Below are positions 34,014 through 43,556 of a stretch of 64,000 bases of DNA, one piece after another. The translations under genes and the position numbers were made by a program. The notes below the pieces were generated by a model. It was not told the DNA's origin, did not search any database, and worked only from the letters and a program-made list of their open reading frames with translations. Position 1 is the first letter of the stretch, and each line of letters opens with the position of its first letter. Origin of the DNA: Streptomyces nanshensis (lineage in GTDB: Bacteria; Actinomycetota; Actinomycetes; Streptomycetales; Streptomycetaceae); the NCBI RefSeq assembly GCF_001751255.1, contig NZ_LJGW01000377.1:76371-140370 (forward strand), in the 5' to 3' direction.

Positions 34014-35263
34014 CCACCCCACCGCCCGGGCAGGCGCGTCCTGCATCCAGCTGCCCGATGCTCTACGGTCCGGACTTTGCCGCCCGTCCGGACGTGACGT
34101 ACGACCAGCTCCGCGATGCCGGCCCCGTGGGCTGGGCTGAGATCTCACCCGGTGTGCACGCGCTGGTCGTCACCGACTACCGAGCCGCCCTGACTCTGCT
34201 GAACGACAACGCTACCTACTCCAAGGACGCCCGCCGCTGGCAAGCTCTCCGAGATGGCCAGATCCCCCCGCGCAGTCCGGTGCGGGCGCTCATGGAGTGG
34301 CGCCCCTCCGCCCTGTATGCCGACGACCACGAGCATGCCCGGCTACGGTGGGCGATGGACGACTGCACCGCTCGCATCAGCTCCCACCGCCTGCGCGAGA
34401 TCACCCGACGCTGTGCCCTCAGTCTGATCAACAAGGTCGCTGGCTGTGGTGCAGCCGACCTGATGGCCGATTACGCCGACACGCTGCCACTGCTGATCTT
34501 CGCCGAACTCCTTGGCTGCCCGGCCGAAATCGCAGCGCGCATGGTCAGCGCCTGCCAGGCCATCATCGCCGCCGACCATCGGGCCGCCCAAGGCTCCGCT
34601 GACTTCGCGATGCTCCTGGCGGAGTTGATCCAGATCAAACGCGCCCAGCCTGGCCAGGACTTCACCACCTGGATGCTGAACCACCCCGCCGCGCTCACCG
34701 ACGAAGAGATCCTCAACCAGCTGTACTGCTGGACCGGTGCAGGCCTCATTCCCACCGCAGCCTGGATCGGCTGGGCCCTCCTTCGGCTCCTGCGCGACGA
34801 AACTTTCGCGGGCAACCTCGCCTCGGGTGCGCTTACCGTGCGCCATGCGCTGGAGGAGGTCCTCTGGCTCAAGAGCCCCATCGCGAACATGGCCGTGCAC
34901 TTCGCCCGCGAAGACACCCACCTTCACGGCCGGCGCATCCCCCGTGGCGTTCCCGTGATGATCTCCCTGGCCGGCGCCAACACCGACCCGAACCTCCCGA
35001 AGGACCTGGGCTACGACAATCGCTCGAACCTGGCCTTCAGCGGCGGTAGCCATCGGTGTCCGGCCATGGGTGAGGCCACGACGATCGCACAGACGGGAAT
35101 CGAAACCGCTTTCGATCGCCTGTGGGACATGGAACTGGCTTCGCCGGACGAGAAGGTCATCAACCGTCAGGGCCCCTTCCACCAGTGCCCCGACCGCATA
35201 CCCGTCCACTTCCGCCCCAAGTCAGTCGACGGCACCAGCCTCGCCACATCAACCCGGAGGTGA
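34010..35263 (+). CDS. cvnE: Cytochrome P450, CYP157-like, lacking the ExxR motif
   Basis: 417 residues. Heme ligand Cys350 in FSGGSHRCPAMG. In the K-helix the almost universal E-x-x-R is replaced: residues 282-286 read EEVLW. This loss is known for the CYP157 family of Streptomyces conservons. ATGA overlap with cvnD. It probably works with the neighbouring CYP154-like enzyme; the substrate is unknown. Confidence 0.88.
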   Translation: MTTPPPGQARPASSCPMLYGPDFAARPDVTYDQLRDAGPVGWAEISPGVHALVVTDYRAALTLLNDNATYSKDARRWQALRDGQIPPRSPVRALMEWRPSALYADDHEHARLRWAMDDCTARISSHRLREITRRCALSLINKVAGCGAADLMADYADTLPLLIFAELLGCPAEIAARMVSACQAIIAADHRAAQGSADFAMLLAELIQIKRAQPGQDFTTWMLNHPAALTDEEILNQLYCWTGAGLIPTAAWIGWALLRLLRDETFAGNLASGALTVRHALEEVLWLKSPIANMAVHFAREDTHLHGRRIPRGVPVMISLAGANTDPNLPKDLGYDNRSNLAFSGGSHRCPAMGEATTIAQTGIETAFDRLWDMELASPDEKVINRQGPFHQCPDRIPVHFRPKSVDGTSLATSTRR

Positions 35264-35268
35264 ACAGC

Positions 35269-36480
35269 ATGACCGCAAGCACTCCCATCACTCTGGACCG
35301 TACCGGCCGCCATCTGCACACCGAAGCAGCCCAACTCCGCGCGGCTGGACCTGCCGTACGCGTCCAGCTGCCGGAGAACCTCACCGCCTGGTCCGTCACC
35401 CGCGGCGACATCGTCAAGAAGCTCCTCACCGACAACCGCGTCTCCAAGGACGCCCGCGCCTCCTGGCCCGGCTACCAGCCCGGAGCCATTGCGTGGCTGA
35501 CCAGCTGGGTTGACGTGATCTCCATGTTCACCAGCGACGGACCTGACCATCACCGGCTGAAGAAGCTCATCGGCTCCGTCTTCAACGCCCGCGGCATCGA
35601 CGCCCTGCGCCCGGCCATCGAAGCGATCGTCGCCGACCTCATATCCGGGCTTCGCCGACACCCGTCAGGTGACGTGGTGAACCTGCGGGCCGAGTTCTCC
35701 TACCAGCTGCCGACCCGTCTGATCTGCGACCTGTTCGGGGTGCCGACCCGCCAGCGGCCCAAGATGCTCCGCGTCATCGACGCCATCCTCGACACCCAAG
35801 CCACCGATGCAGAAGCGGCCGCCACGCAGCGCGATCTGTATGCGGCGATGGAGGCGCTGATCGAGGCCAAGCGGCGTTCCCCGGGCGAGGATATGACCAG
35901 CGGCCTGTTGGCCGCGCACGAAGAAGACGGCGACCGTCTCAGCGCTGACGAACTCGTCTCCACGCTCATCCTGATGATCGGGGCGGGCAGCGAGACCGCG
36001 GTCGCCCTCATCGACCACGCCGTCCTTGAGCTATTCCGACACCCCGACCAGCTCGCCCGCGTTCTGGCCGACCCCGACCTGTGGGACGAGGTGATCGAAG
36101 AGACCCTGCGTCTGCACGGCCCGATCATGCACCTCCCCATGCGCTACGCCACCGATGACATCGACCTCGGCGACGACGTCACCATCCGATGCGGCGACCT
36201 CATCCTGATCGCCTTCGCCGCCCACGGCCGCGACCCGAACGTCCACGCGGACCCCGACACCTTCGACCTTGACCGCGCGGACAAGCAGCATCTGGCCTTC
36301 GGCTACGGCATCCACTACTGCCTCGGCGCAGCCCTCGCCAAGCTCGAAGCCCGAATCGCCCTCCCCGCCCTCTTCGACGCCTTCCCCGACGTTCGCCTCG
36401 AGGAGGGCTACGTGCCCGAGCCACAGCCATCGTTCATCGCTCACGACGTGCGAGATCTCAACGTCCGCCTCACGACATGA
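35269..36480 (+). CDS. cvnF: Cytochrome P450, CYP154-like
   Basis: 403 residues, ATG at 35269 with GGAGG upstream, 5 bases after the CYP157-like gene. All P450 signatures are present: GAGSETA in helix I (about 238-244), E278-T-L-R281 in helix K, and FGYGIHYCLG with Cys351 as heme ligand. CYP157-CYP154 pairs at the end of conservons are typical of Streptomyces. CYP154 members are often promiscuous hydroxylases. Confidence 0.9.
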   Translation: MTASTPITLDRTGRHLHTEAAQLRAAGPAVRVQLPENLTAWSVTRGDIVKKLLTDNRVSKDARASWPGYQPGAIAWLTSWVDVISMFTSDGPDHHRLKKLIGSVFNARGIDALRPAIEAIVADLISGLRRHPSGDVVNLRAEFSYQLPTRLICDLFGVPTRQRPKMLRVIDAILDTQATDAEAAATQRDLYAAMEALIEAKRRSPGEDMTSGLLAAHEEDGDRLSADELVSTLILMIGAGSETAVALIDHAVLELFRHPDQLARVLADPDLWDEVIEETLRLHGPIMHLPMRYATDDIDLGDDVTIRCGDLILIAFAAHGRDPNVHADPDTFDLDRADKQHLAFGYGIHYCLGAALAKLEARIALPALFDAFPDVRLEEGYVPEPQPSFIAHDVRDLNVRLTT

Positions 36481-36806
36481 CACCACCGGGGATCGGCGGT
36501 CAGCGATTTTCCGATCCTCGGCCCGGCGCCCTTCGCTTCGCGCCTCCGGAGCGCACACGTCGCCTCTCCTCTGTCTCCAACGGCCCCCAGGACCACGCAC
36601 GTACGACTCGACGGCTTCGACATAGCGAAGCCGCGTGACACCCAGGACAGCATCCTCATGTTCTCTCACACGCCTCGATGTACACCTCCCCGCGCAGACC
36701 GGTCCCTCAAGCGGGTCCGCGAGCAGGGCTGGCCGCTCCTGAGTAGCGCCGGGCTGGGATCCGACGCACGCGGTGAACAGTCCGCCGGGATTCCGTGGAG
36801 GCGGCC
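36481..36806. other. Intergenic region after the conservon
   Basis: 326 bases. A weak GGCGC/GCGCC hairpin near 36528-36547 could be a terminator. No gene recognised. Confidence 0.35.
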
Positions 36807-37703
36807 GTGAGGGTGCTGTTGCTGGGTGCGAGCGGGTACCTCGGGACCTCAATCGCCGATCGGCTGCTGGCGGACCCCGGAGTGCACCTCTTCACGCTTG
36901 GCCGCGGGGAAGACGCGAACGTACGTTTCGACCTGGCCGCCGATAGCCCGGGCGCGCTCGTCCGCTTCCTCGATGCCGTGGACCCGGGCGTCGTCATCAA
37001 CTGCGCTGGCACCCCACACGGAACAGCAGCGGACCTGATCCGGGGCAACGTCGTCGCCACGGCGACCGTCTGCGAATCACTACGGCGCAGCCACTGCCAG
37101 GCCCGCCTGGTCCACATCGGGTGTGCCGCGGAGTACGGGCCCTCACACGTGGGCTCCCCACTCGCGGAAGACTCGGTACCGATCCCCTGGGGACCGTACG
37201 GCCTGAGCAAGCTGGCTGCGACGCAACTGGTGCTCGCCTCAGGGCTCAACGCCATCGTCTTGCGGGTCTTCTCCCCCGTCGGCCCCTATGGGCCGGCAAG
37301 TTCGCCGCTGCGGCAGCTGGCCCACGACATGTTCCGAGCGGTCGCGCGGGGCGACAGCGAACTGCGCGTGCCCGGGCTCGACGAGCAATGCGACTTCGTC
37401 GATGTGCGCGACGTCGCTCGGGCCGTTCACAGCGCTTCCCTCGCGACGGTTCAGGGAGTCGTCAACATCGGTTCCGGCACAGCGGTGCGGCTTCACGACG
37501 CGGCCACCATCCTCGCCCAGCTCGCGGGCTACGAAGGCAAGTTGCTCGGTCCCGAGCCAGCCACCACGGGCCGAAGCAACGGCGACAGGCGGCAGCAGCA
37601 AGCGGACATACACGCCGCCGACAACCGGCTCGGATGGCGACCTCGCATCGGCTTGGAGGAGTCGCTGGGGGATCTCTGGAGGGAGGCCACATGCCTCGTC
37701 TGA
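36807..37703 (+). CDS. NAD(P)-dependent epimerase/dehydratase (extended SDR)
   Basis: 298 residues from GTG at 36807 (GGAGG upstream). Rossmann motif GASGYLG, then the catalytic YGLSK (Y-x3-K) and a conserved RVFSPVGPYG. Substrates of this family are mostly nucleotide sugars. It is followed after 122 bases by a methyltransferase. No other sugar genes are nearby, so the pathway is unknown. Confidence 0.88.
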   Translation: MRVLLLGASGYLGTSIADRLLADPGVHLFTLGRGEDANVRFDLAADSPGALVRFLDAVDPGVVINCAGTPHGTAADLIRGNVVATATVCESLRRSHCQARLVHIGCAAEYGPSHVGSPLAEDSVPIPWGPYGLSKLAATQLVLASGLNAIVLRVFSPVGPYGPASSPLRQLAHDMFRAVARGDSELRVPGLDEQCDFVDVRDVARAVHSASLATVQGVVNIGSGTAVRLHDAATILAQLAGYEGKLLGPEPATTGRSNGDRRQQQADIHAADNRLGWRPRIGLEESLGDLWREATCLV

Positions 37704-37825
37704 CGACGTGGGATCCGGCCTCCCGGCATCGCGGTTCTCGAAGACCACGAACCGTCCCGACAGCAACAGAGCCGCACGCATTCCATGTGTGCCCTTGGCC
37801 GCCGCGCGCTCCACGGAGAACCCCG

Positions 37826-38719
37826 ATGACGGAGAAGAACTGCAGGCCCCCAGCGACCTGCGAGATCGACACGACCGTGCCGCACCCTGCCCGCATGTAC
37901 GACTACTACCTTGGCGGAAAGGACAACTTCCCCGCAGACCAGGAGGCTGCCGAGCGCGTACGGAAGGCCGTCCCGTTCATTCAGACCGTGGCTCTGGAGA
38001 ACCGGGGCTTCATGCACCGCGCCACTCGAACGCTTGCCGGCGAGTACGGAGTTCGGCAGTTCGTCGACATCGGCTCGGGCATCCCCACGTCCCCCAATTT
38101 GCACGAGGTCGCGCAGGACGAGGCACCAGAGTGCCGCGTCGTATACGTCGACAACGACCCGATGGTGCTCGACTACACAGATGTGCTGGTCCTTAGTGCT
38201 CCCGAAGGCTGTGCCGGGAGCCTGCAGGCCGACGTACGTTACGACGCCGTCCTCGATCACCCCGACCTGCTGAGCCTGATCGACCTCGACCGGCCTGTCG
38301 CGCTGTCACTCAACGCGGTGATGCACTTCGTTCCCGACGAGGACGCCCCGTACGAGATCGTGCAGTCTCTCGTCGACCGGCTGTGCCCCGGGAGCTTTCT
38401 CGCGCTCTCGCACGTCACTTCGCAGTTCGATCCAGAGGCATGGGCCACCACAGAGAAGATCTACCGAAAGGCCGGGACTCCAGCACGGGCTCGCACTGAG
38501 AAGGAAATCCGGACGTTCTTCGCCGGACTGGAGCTAGTCGACCCGGGCCTGACAAGCACGCACTTGTGGCGGCCAGGCCGCGACCAGGGTGAAACTACCG
38601 CGTCCGAGTCCTCGATGCTCGCCGCGGTCGCGCGGAAGCCCTTCCGCCCAACGGCGACCGCCCAGGCTGCTTCGCCGCTGTCGGTGAACGAGTCCCGAGA
38701 GCCCCGGAGCGGTTCGTGA
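37826..38719 (+). CDS. SAM-dependent methyltransferase (DUF574/Methyltransf_19)
   Basis: 297 residues; GGAG upstream of the ATG. Family features: HPARMYDYYLGGKDNFPADQ at the N-terminus, the SAM-binding VDIGSGIPTSPNLHEVAQ, and VVYVDNDPMVL. These signatures are specific to the abundant Streptomyces DUF574 methyltransferases, whose substrates are unknown. A second member occurs at 55634-56437. Overlaps the next gene by 4 bases. Confidence 0.9.
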   Translation: MTEKNCRPPATCEIDTTVPHPARMYDYYLGGKDNFPADQEAAERVRKAVPFIQTVALENRGFMHRATRTLAGEYGVRQFVDIGSGIPTSPNLHEVAQDEAPECRVVYVDNDPMVLDYTDVLVLSAPEGCAGSLQADVRYDAVLDHPDLLSLIDLDRPVALSLNAVMHFVPDEDAPYEIVQSLVDRLCPGSFLALSHVTSQFDPEAWATTEKIYRKAGTPARARTEKEIRTFFAGLELVDPGLTSTHLWRPGRDQGETTASESSMLAAVARKPFRPTATAQAASPLSVNESREPRSGS

Positions 38720-39303
38720 TCACTGCATGGCCGCAGCCGCTTGTGTGTGTGCGTTTGGGGACAACTGGGCTCCCTCCTTACGACCTGGTGGAGCTCATCG
38801 CGGTGTCGGTGGTGGACGGCGCGCTCGCCGCCGAGCGAAGCCGCCAGTGGCTGATCCAGCCTCCTGGCCTCGTTCACCCCCGTGCCGCTCGCGTTCACGG
38901 ACATACGACGACCTCTCTGTCCACTCTCCTGACCTGGGAAGAGATCAGGGTCCAGGTTGAGGCTGTCCTCCAGGACGTCTGGATTGCCACGCACAGCGTT
39001 CACGTCGACCTGCGCGAACTGACCACCCACCTGCCCGGGTGGAAGCCAGCCGGCGTCGTCGATACACGCCGCTTGGCCGAAGCGACGTACCCGACAGTCA
39101 GGGACTACCGCCTCGAGTCCCTCGTCCACGGGCTGGGCCTCGACATGAGCAAGGCGCCCGGTCGACCGAGCCGACTGCCGTACCAAGCATTCGCCATCGG
39201 CTCGCTCCTGCTGAGCGCCGCGAGGCACTACGAGTCGTGGGAGGGCCTGGCTGCGGCCGCTCGCCCCGTTGAGGGAGCGAGCTGTCGAGGGCAGCCGCCG
39301 TGA
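38716..39303 (+). CDS. Degenerate DnaQ-like exonuclease domain protein
   Basis: 195 residues, GTG overlapping the upstream stop (GTGA). The order of strands matches a DEDDh 3'-5' exonuclease: VRLGTTGLPPYDLVELIAVSVVDG corresponds to the D-x-E-T-T-G block, and ATHSVHVDLREL to the second acidic block. The first Asp and Glu are replaced (R-L-G-T-T-G), so catalysis is probably lost. It may bind DNA or a protein instead. The assignment is moderate. Confidence 0.55.
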   Translation: MITAWPQPLVCVRLGTTGLPPYDLVELIAVSVVDGALAAERSRQWLIQPPGLVHPRAARVHGHTTTSLSTLLTWEEIRVQVEAVLQDVWIATHSVHVDLRELTTHLPGWKPAGVVDTRRLAEATYPTVRDYRLESLVHGLGLDMSKAPGRPSRLPYQAFAIGSLLLSAARHYESWEGLAAAARPVEGASCRGQPP

Positions 39304-39424
39304 ACGGCATCCCGCGCGGGTCCGTTCAGCAACGCCTCGTGCGATCGGCCTGCCGCGCCTTCACCTCGCTGGAGAACGCCTCCCCCGACCCTCAGCCCGT
39401 CCATCCGCATCTGGAGCACCGGAG

Positions 39425-39622
39425 ATGTGCCAACACTCCCCTCAATGCCCGCCTTTCACGTCCCCCGACCGTGAAGCCGCCCACCCCATCGCCTTCTTCC
39501 CCCAGCAAGGATGGAGCCTCCTCTGCAACGAAGTCCTGCTCTTCGAGGACACCGGTGAGCTTCTGCCGGACGGACGGATCGTCGACCCGCACCGAGCTCC
39601 CGCAATCACCTTCGCTGCGTGA
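39425..39622 (+). CDS. DUF5999 protein, 65 aa
   Basis: Matches the DUF5999 family along its length: MCQHSPQCPPFTSPDREAAH, GWSLLCNEVLLFEDTGELLP and DGRIVDPHR. GGAG lies 8 bases before the ATG. Small proteins of this type are widespread in Streptomyces; the function is unknown. The two Cys at the start may bind metal. Confidence 0.85.
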   Translation: MCQHSPQCPPFTSPDREAAHPIAFFPQQGWSLLCNEVLLFEDTGELLPDGRIVDPHRAPAITFAA

Positions 39623-39629
39623 CCTCGAA

Positions 39630-39750
39630 GTGCCGAGAAGGAGCCTGCTGTGTAGCGGCGTCTAAGACAACAGCGAGCTGCTCCCCGACGGGAAGATCAT
39701 CGCCTCGCGTCGGTCGTACGCCGGCGATGGTCGCCTCGCATCGAGGTGAC
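39630..39750 (+). pseudogene. Second, decayed DUF5999 copy
   Basis: Just downstream of the intact copy, one frame reads RRSLLCSGV, a TAA stop, then DNSELLPDGKIIASRR. This matches the C-terminal half of DUF5999 (LLCNEVLLFEDTGELLPDGRI) with three residues lost at the stop. The N-terminal half is absent. Confidence 0.65.
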
Positions 39751-39811
39751 CATCCACGTCGGACAACAAGGCTCCACCGCGCTCTTCGCGTAGCGGTGAC
39801 AACAGCAAGAC

Positions 39812-40435
39812 GTGCTCGCTGAGCCCAAGCAGTTGCCTTTCTCTGATGAAACTATCCCCGCCTCATGGTCGGAGAACCTCGAAATGCTCCAGTCACAGGC
39901 CTTGCACCCCGGCCGGTCAACTCCACATCAGCACACCGCGTCTGCGAACTCCGGACAGGACGCGGAAAGGCTCGCTGCGACCATCAAACAGCTCATAGGG
40001 ACAGGCTCCTACGCACCAGGGCACAACGTATCCGTGGAGCAGTTGAGTAGCGAATTCAGTGCACCGTTACCCATCATGAGCTGTGCGGTCCACCGGCTTC
40101 TCCGACAGGGCGCCCTGGAACTCGTCGGGGTTTCCTCGAATGAGGAGGGCCTCAAGGCGCATGAGGGGGCAGCCGTAGCGTATGCGGCACAGGAGCTACG
40201 CGAGCGGATCGCCTCGGGACAGTATCCGGAAGGGCTGCCGCTGCCCACCCAGAGGGCCCTCGTGCGGTCGCTGAAAATCGGAACGAACACCCTCAGCGCA
40301 GCCCTTAGCCGGGTCGCTTCCGAGGGCTGGCTTGATCGGAAGCCACGGCGAGCGGCCATCGTCGTCGTTCCCGTCCGCGATGGGCGCACCGTCCGAGTTC
40401 CCGCCGCTGTGCGTGCGGAGGCGGACCTCTCCTAA
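39812..40435 (+). CDS. GntR-like regulator with two winged helices
   Basis: 207 residues, GTG start at 39812 without a good ribosome site; the true start may be internal. Two GntR-type winged-helix units are visible: LAATIKQLIGTGSYAPGHNV...LRQGALELV, and LRERIASGQYPEGLPLPTQR...LSRVASEGWLD. No effector domain follows. Codon 86 is TTA (40067-40069), suggesting bldA-dependence. It could control the downstream STAND locus. Confidence 0.7.
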   Translation: MLAEPKQLPFSDETIPASWSENLEMLQSQALHPGRSTPHQHTASANSGQDAERLAATIKQLIGTGSYAPGHNVSVEQLSSEFSAPLPIMSCAVHRLLRQGALELVGVSSNEEGLKAHEGAAVAYAAQELRERIASGQYPEGLPLPTQRALVRSLKIGTNTLSAALSRVASEGWLDRKPRRAAIVVVPVRDGRTVRVPAAVRAEADLS

Positions 40436-40531
40436 CCGGCGAACTCTCTCCGTCTCTGCTCACGCGTCCGTACGGCTCAGCGGGGATCAGCCGCTGGGGG
40501 TTGGAACCTTCAGAAAGCAACGAAAGCGAGA

Positions 40532-40831
40532 GTGGTGCACTTGTCACGGCCGAATCCGCTGCGCGGGATGCGTGACGGTCGATTCCGGGATATGGCGAAG
40601 GCCGCTAAGAAGCAAGGTTTTGAACTTGAGTCAACCAGGAGCGGTCACGTGGCGCTTATATGCCCTGAGCCGCAGTGTAAGCAGCGGGTGACCTTCTCAA
40701 AGACCATCACAGGGAACGACATGGCCGCTTTCCAAACAGTGCGGAAAATCCTGCATCTGCACGGGTTTTCCTATCGGGGCCGCGGAGGGGAACACATAGC
40801 CGCTTTCACCAAGGAACCGAGCCGTTCGTAA
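40532..40831 (+). CDS. HicA-like small protein, 99 aa
   Basis: GTG start. The core FRDMAKAAKKQGFELESTRSGHVAL, then VTFSKTITGNDMAAFQTVRKIL and HLHGFSYRG, follows the dsRBD-like fold of HicA mRNA interferases, including a single His in the G-H-V position. A CxxxxC-like pair (CPEPQC) is inserted. No HicB gene is next to it; instead a STAND NTPase follows after 109 bases. RNA binding is likely; toxicity is not shown. Confidence 0.6.
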   Translation: MVHLSRPNPLRGMRDGRFRDMAKAAKKQGFELESTRSGHVALICPEPQCKQRVTFSKTITGNDMAAFQTVRKILHLHGFSYRGRGGEHIAAFTKEPSRS

Positions 40832-40940
40832 CCAGACACCGGGCATTCATTCGCTCTCCCTTCGATATCCAGAACCAGTTATGGACGAATTTGTCAGGGA
40901 GATTAACCGTGACAGACCTTGTTACAGGAGGACACCGCGC

Positions 40941-43364
40941 GTGGACCTGATCGTGCCTTCGATGGAAGCCCTACTCAAGGGTGTTATCGAGGGGACAGGA
41001 GGTGAGGTAGGGCGGCAGCTGTGGGCCGGGCTTCGCCTGCTGGTCAGCCGAGAGCGAGGAGAGGGCCACAGAGACGGAGACGGCCAAGGTCGCAGCACCT
41101 CGGGCGGGCCGGCCGAGGATGCGCTCCGCGCCTTCGAGGCCGATCCCCGTGATCCGGTGAGGCTTGCCGTCCTGGGGGCCGCCCTGACAACGGCGGCACA
41201 GTCAGATCCCCAGTTCCTTGCACACTTCGATGCCTGGCGACAGCGGGCGTCCGCGCTTCCGCTCCCGTCCAATGCAGCCGGGGCAGCAGAGTTGCACAGC
41301 CCGGCGGCAGAGCGGATCGAGAGTATCGACGAGCGCCTTCAGCCTCTGGTGCCGCGGCACCTGCGGCCCCCTCTCGCGCACTTCACCAACCGCACAGCCG
41401 AGTTACTCCAGCTCGATCAAGCCGCGCAAACCCGTACGGGCGCAGGCGGCACGCAGATTGTGGTGGTCAGCGGCGGCGGAGGCATCGGTAAGACCGCCCT
41501 CGTTGAGCACTGGCTGCACCGGCGTGCAGCGGACTTCCGTGACGGCGTGCTCCACGCCGACCTGGCTGCGACCGCAGGAGATCACCGCGCGCAGATCCAC
41601 TTGGTGCTCAGCGGGCTGCTGCGGTCTCTGGGAGTGGCGGGGGAGCAGGTCCCGGCCACAGCGGACGAAGCATCCATCCTGTTTCGCCAAATCACCGCAC
41701 GCAGCAACCTCGCAGTCCATCTGGACAACGCCGAGTCCGACGCGCAGGTGGAGGCCCTGCTGCCGACGTCGCCGGAGAGCACCGTGGTGGTGACGAGTCG
41801 GCACCTCCTCGGCGGCCTGAACCGGCTGGGTGCCCGCTTCATTCACGTGCAGGCGCTGGCCCCTGAGGCCGGCCGGGAGCTGCTGCGTCGGTCCTTGGGT
41901 GAGGACCGGGTCGCAGCAGAATTCGAGTCCTCCGTACGTCTGGTCGAGCTGTGTGGTGGGCATCCCCTCGCGCTGGCCCTCACGGCCGGAAGTCTCGCCA
42001 CACGGCCCCAGCAATCGCTCGACGATGCCGTGCAGCAACTCACCGAAGATCGGCGTCACCAGCGGGCGCTGAGGAGGGAGATCTCCATTACCAGCAACTT
42101 CGACGGGTCCTACGACGCGTTGACCGACGAACAGCAGGTTGCCTATCGGCGACTCGGATTCCATCCCCGGGGGGAGTTCTCGCTCCAGGCCGCGGCAGCT
42201 GCCTTGGCCCTCCCTGTGCACGAGGCTCGGCAACGGGTCGACGACTTGGTTGAGGTGAGCCTGCTGGAGATCCGTGGCGAGAGGTATGCCTTTCACGACG
42301 TCGTCCGCAGCGACGCCCGGGAGCGTGCCGAGTGGGACGACGACCACGATCAGCACCGGGCGGTGATATGCCGCTTGTTGGAGCACTACGTCGCTCTCGC
42401 GGCTGCTGCCGATGCCGTCGTGGCACCGCAGGAGTGGCGTCTCGGTGAGTTCTTTCCGTCACCCGGCGCCCCGCCTGCGTACTCCAGCAGCCTGGAAGCT
42501 CTTGAAGCGCTGGAGCGGGACCTGCCCACGTTGATGGCGATGCTGCGTGCCGGCGGCGAGTACGGTGCCCACGCTCTGGTGTGGCAGCTGGCCGAGGCGA
42601 TGTGGCACCTGTTCTTGCGTCGAAAGCACATCGCGGAGTGGGAGCTCGCCTACAGGCTGGGGATCGCGGCAGCGCGGCGGTGCGCCGACGATGCGGCCCT
42701 GGCCCGTATGCACTACTGCCTCGGCCTCGCCTTTCACGACCAGGGCCGCCGGGCCGAGGCCTTGACGGCGGGCCAGGACGCCCTGCGCGTGGCGCGCAGG
42801 GCCGACCATGACCGGCTGACGGCTCATGCGCTCGGCTTGATCGGCATGGCCCGCCGTGAGCAGGGCGACGTCAAAGACGCAGTCGCCGCGCTAGCGGAAG
42901 CCGTTGCCCTTGACCACGTGGCAGAGCGGCATCGCGACGCGGCTCTCAGCCGTCGCCGCCTCGGCCAGACTCTCCTCGCCGCGGACAAGATCGCCGAAGC
43001 CATCGACGAGCTCACCAAGAGCCGGGATCTCGCCGAGCGGATCGGCGATCCGGATGTGAAGGCGATGACCACGGTCTGGCTCGCCGACGCTTACACCCGC
43101 GCAGGAGACCCGGCCCACGCCGAGGAGTTCGCGGCACAGGCGGCGGGCCTGCTGGCTGATTCCGGATCCAGCAAGTACAGGGCCCAGGCGTACATGGTGT
43201 GCGGCGAGGCCGCCGCCGCGCAGGGACGCCTGACCACTGCGCGGGATCACTTGCAGCGGGCCAAGGCCTTCTTCATCGAAGCCGGAGCGCCGGATCTGCG
43301 ACGCGTCGAGGAGGCGCTGACAGAGGTAACCAACCGGTTGAGCGACGCCTCTGCGCAGCGGTAG
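40941..43364 (+). CDS. STAND NTPase (NB-ARC with TPR repeats) no. 1
   Basis: 807 residues from GTG at 40941 (AGGAGG about 10 bases upstream). The N-terminal 130 residues are a helical adaptor-like region. Walker A GGGGIGKT lies at about 178-185, the sensor VVVTSRHLL and the HPLALAL motif (GxP-type) follow, then a winged-helix part and at least six TPR units to the C-terminus. STAND ATPases sense a ligand through the repeats and oligomerise to activate an effector; here the effector is not fused. Codon 155 is TTA (41403-41405). Confidence 0.9.
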   Translation: MDLIVPSMEALLKGVIEGTGGEVGRQLWAGLRLLVSRERGEGHRDGDGQGRSTSGGPAEDALRAFEADPRDPVRLAVLGAALTTAAQSDPQFLAHFDAWRQRASALPLPSNAAGAAELHSPAAERIESIDERLQPLVPRHLRPPLAHFTNRTAELLQLDQAAQTRTGAGGTQIVVVSGGGGIGKTALVEHWLHRRAADFRDGVLHADLAATAGDHRAQIHLVLSGLLRSLGVAGEQVPATADEASILFRQITARSNLAVHLDNAESDAQVEALLPTSPESTVVVTSRHLLGGLNRLGARFIHVQALAPEAGRELLRRSLGEDRVAAEFESSVRLVELCGGHPLALALTAGSLATRPQQSLDDAVQQLTEDRRHQRALRREISITSNFDGSYDALTDEQQVAYRRLGFHPRGEFSLQAAAAALALPVHEARQRVDDLVEVSLLEIRGERYAFHDVVRSDARERAEWDDDHDQHRAVICRLLEHYVALAAAADAVVAPQEWRLGEFFPSPGAPPAYSSSLEALEALERDLPTLMAMLRAGGEYGAHALVWQLAEAMWHLFLRRKHIAEWELAYRLGIAAARRCADDAALARMHYCLGLAFHDQGRRAEALTAGQDALRVARRADHDRLTAHALGLIGMARREQGDVKDAVAALAEAVALDHVAERHRDAALSRRRLGQTLLAADKIAEAIDELTKSRDLAERIGDPDVKAMTTVWLADAYTRAGDPAHAEEFAAQAAGLLADSGSSKYRAQAYMVCGEAAAAQGRLTTARDHLQRAKAFFIEAGAPDLRRVEEALTEVTNRLSDASAQR

Positions 43365-43556
43365 CTGACCCGGCTCCCTCGCACGCCGCTGCTCCATCGC
43401 CGGCGCACACAGCAGCCGTTCACCGCACATGCGGCGTTCGGCTGAACCAGACCGCCGGAGGGCTATTCCCTGCCCCGCGTGTAGGGGCCGACCGCTGCTC
43501 CGGCCGCAGGCTCCCGCCTGCACCCCGTTACACACCGTTACCAACACACGAAAGTC

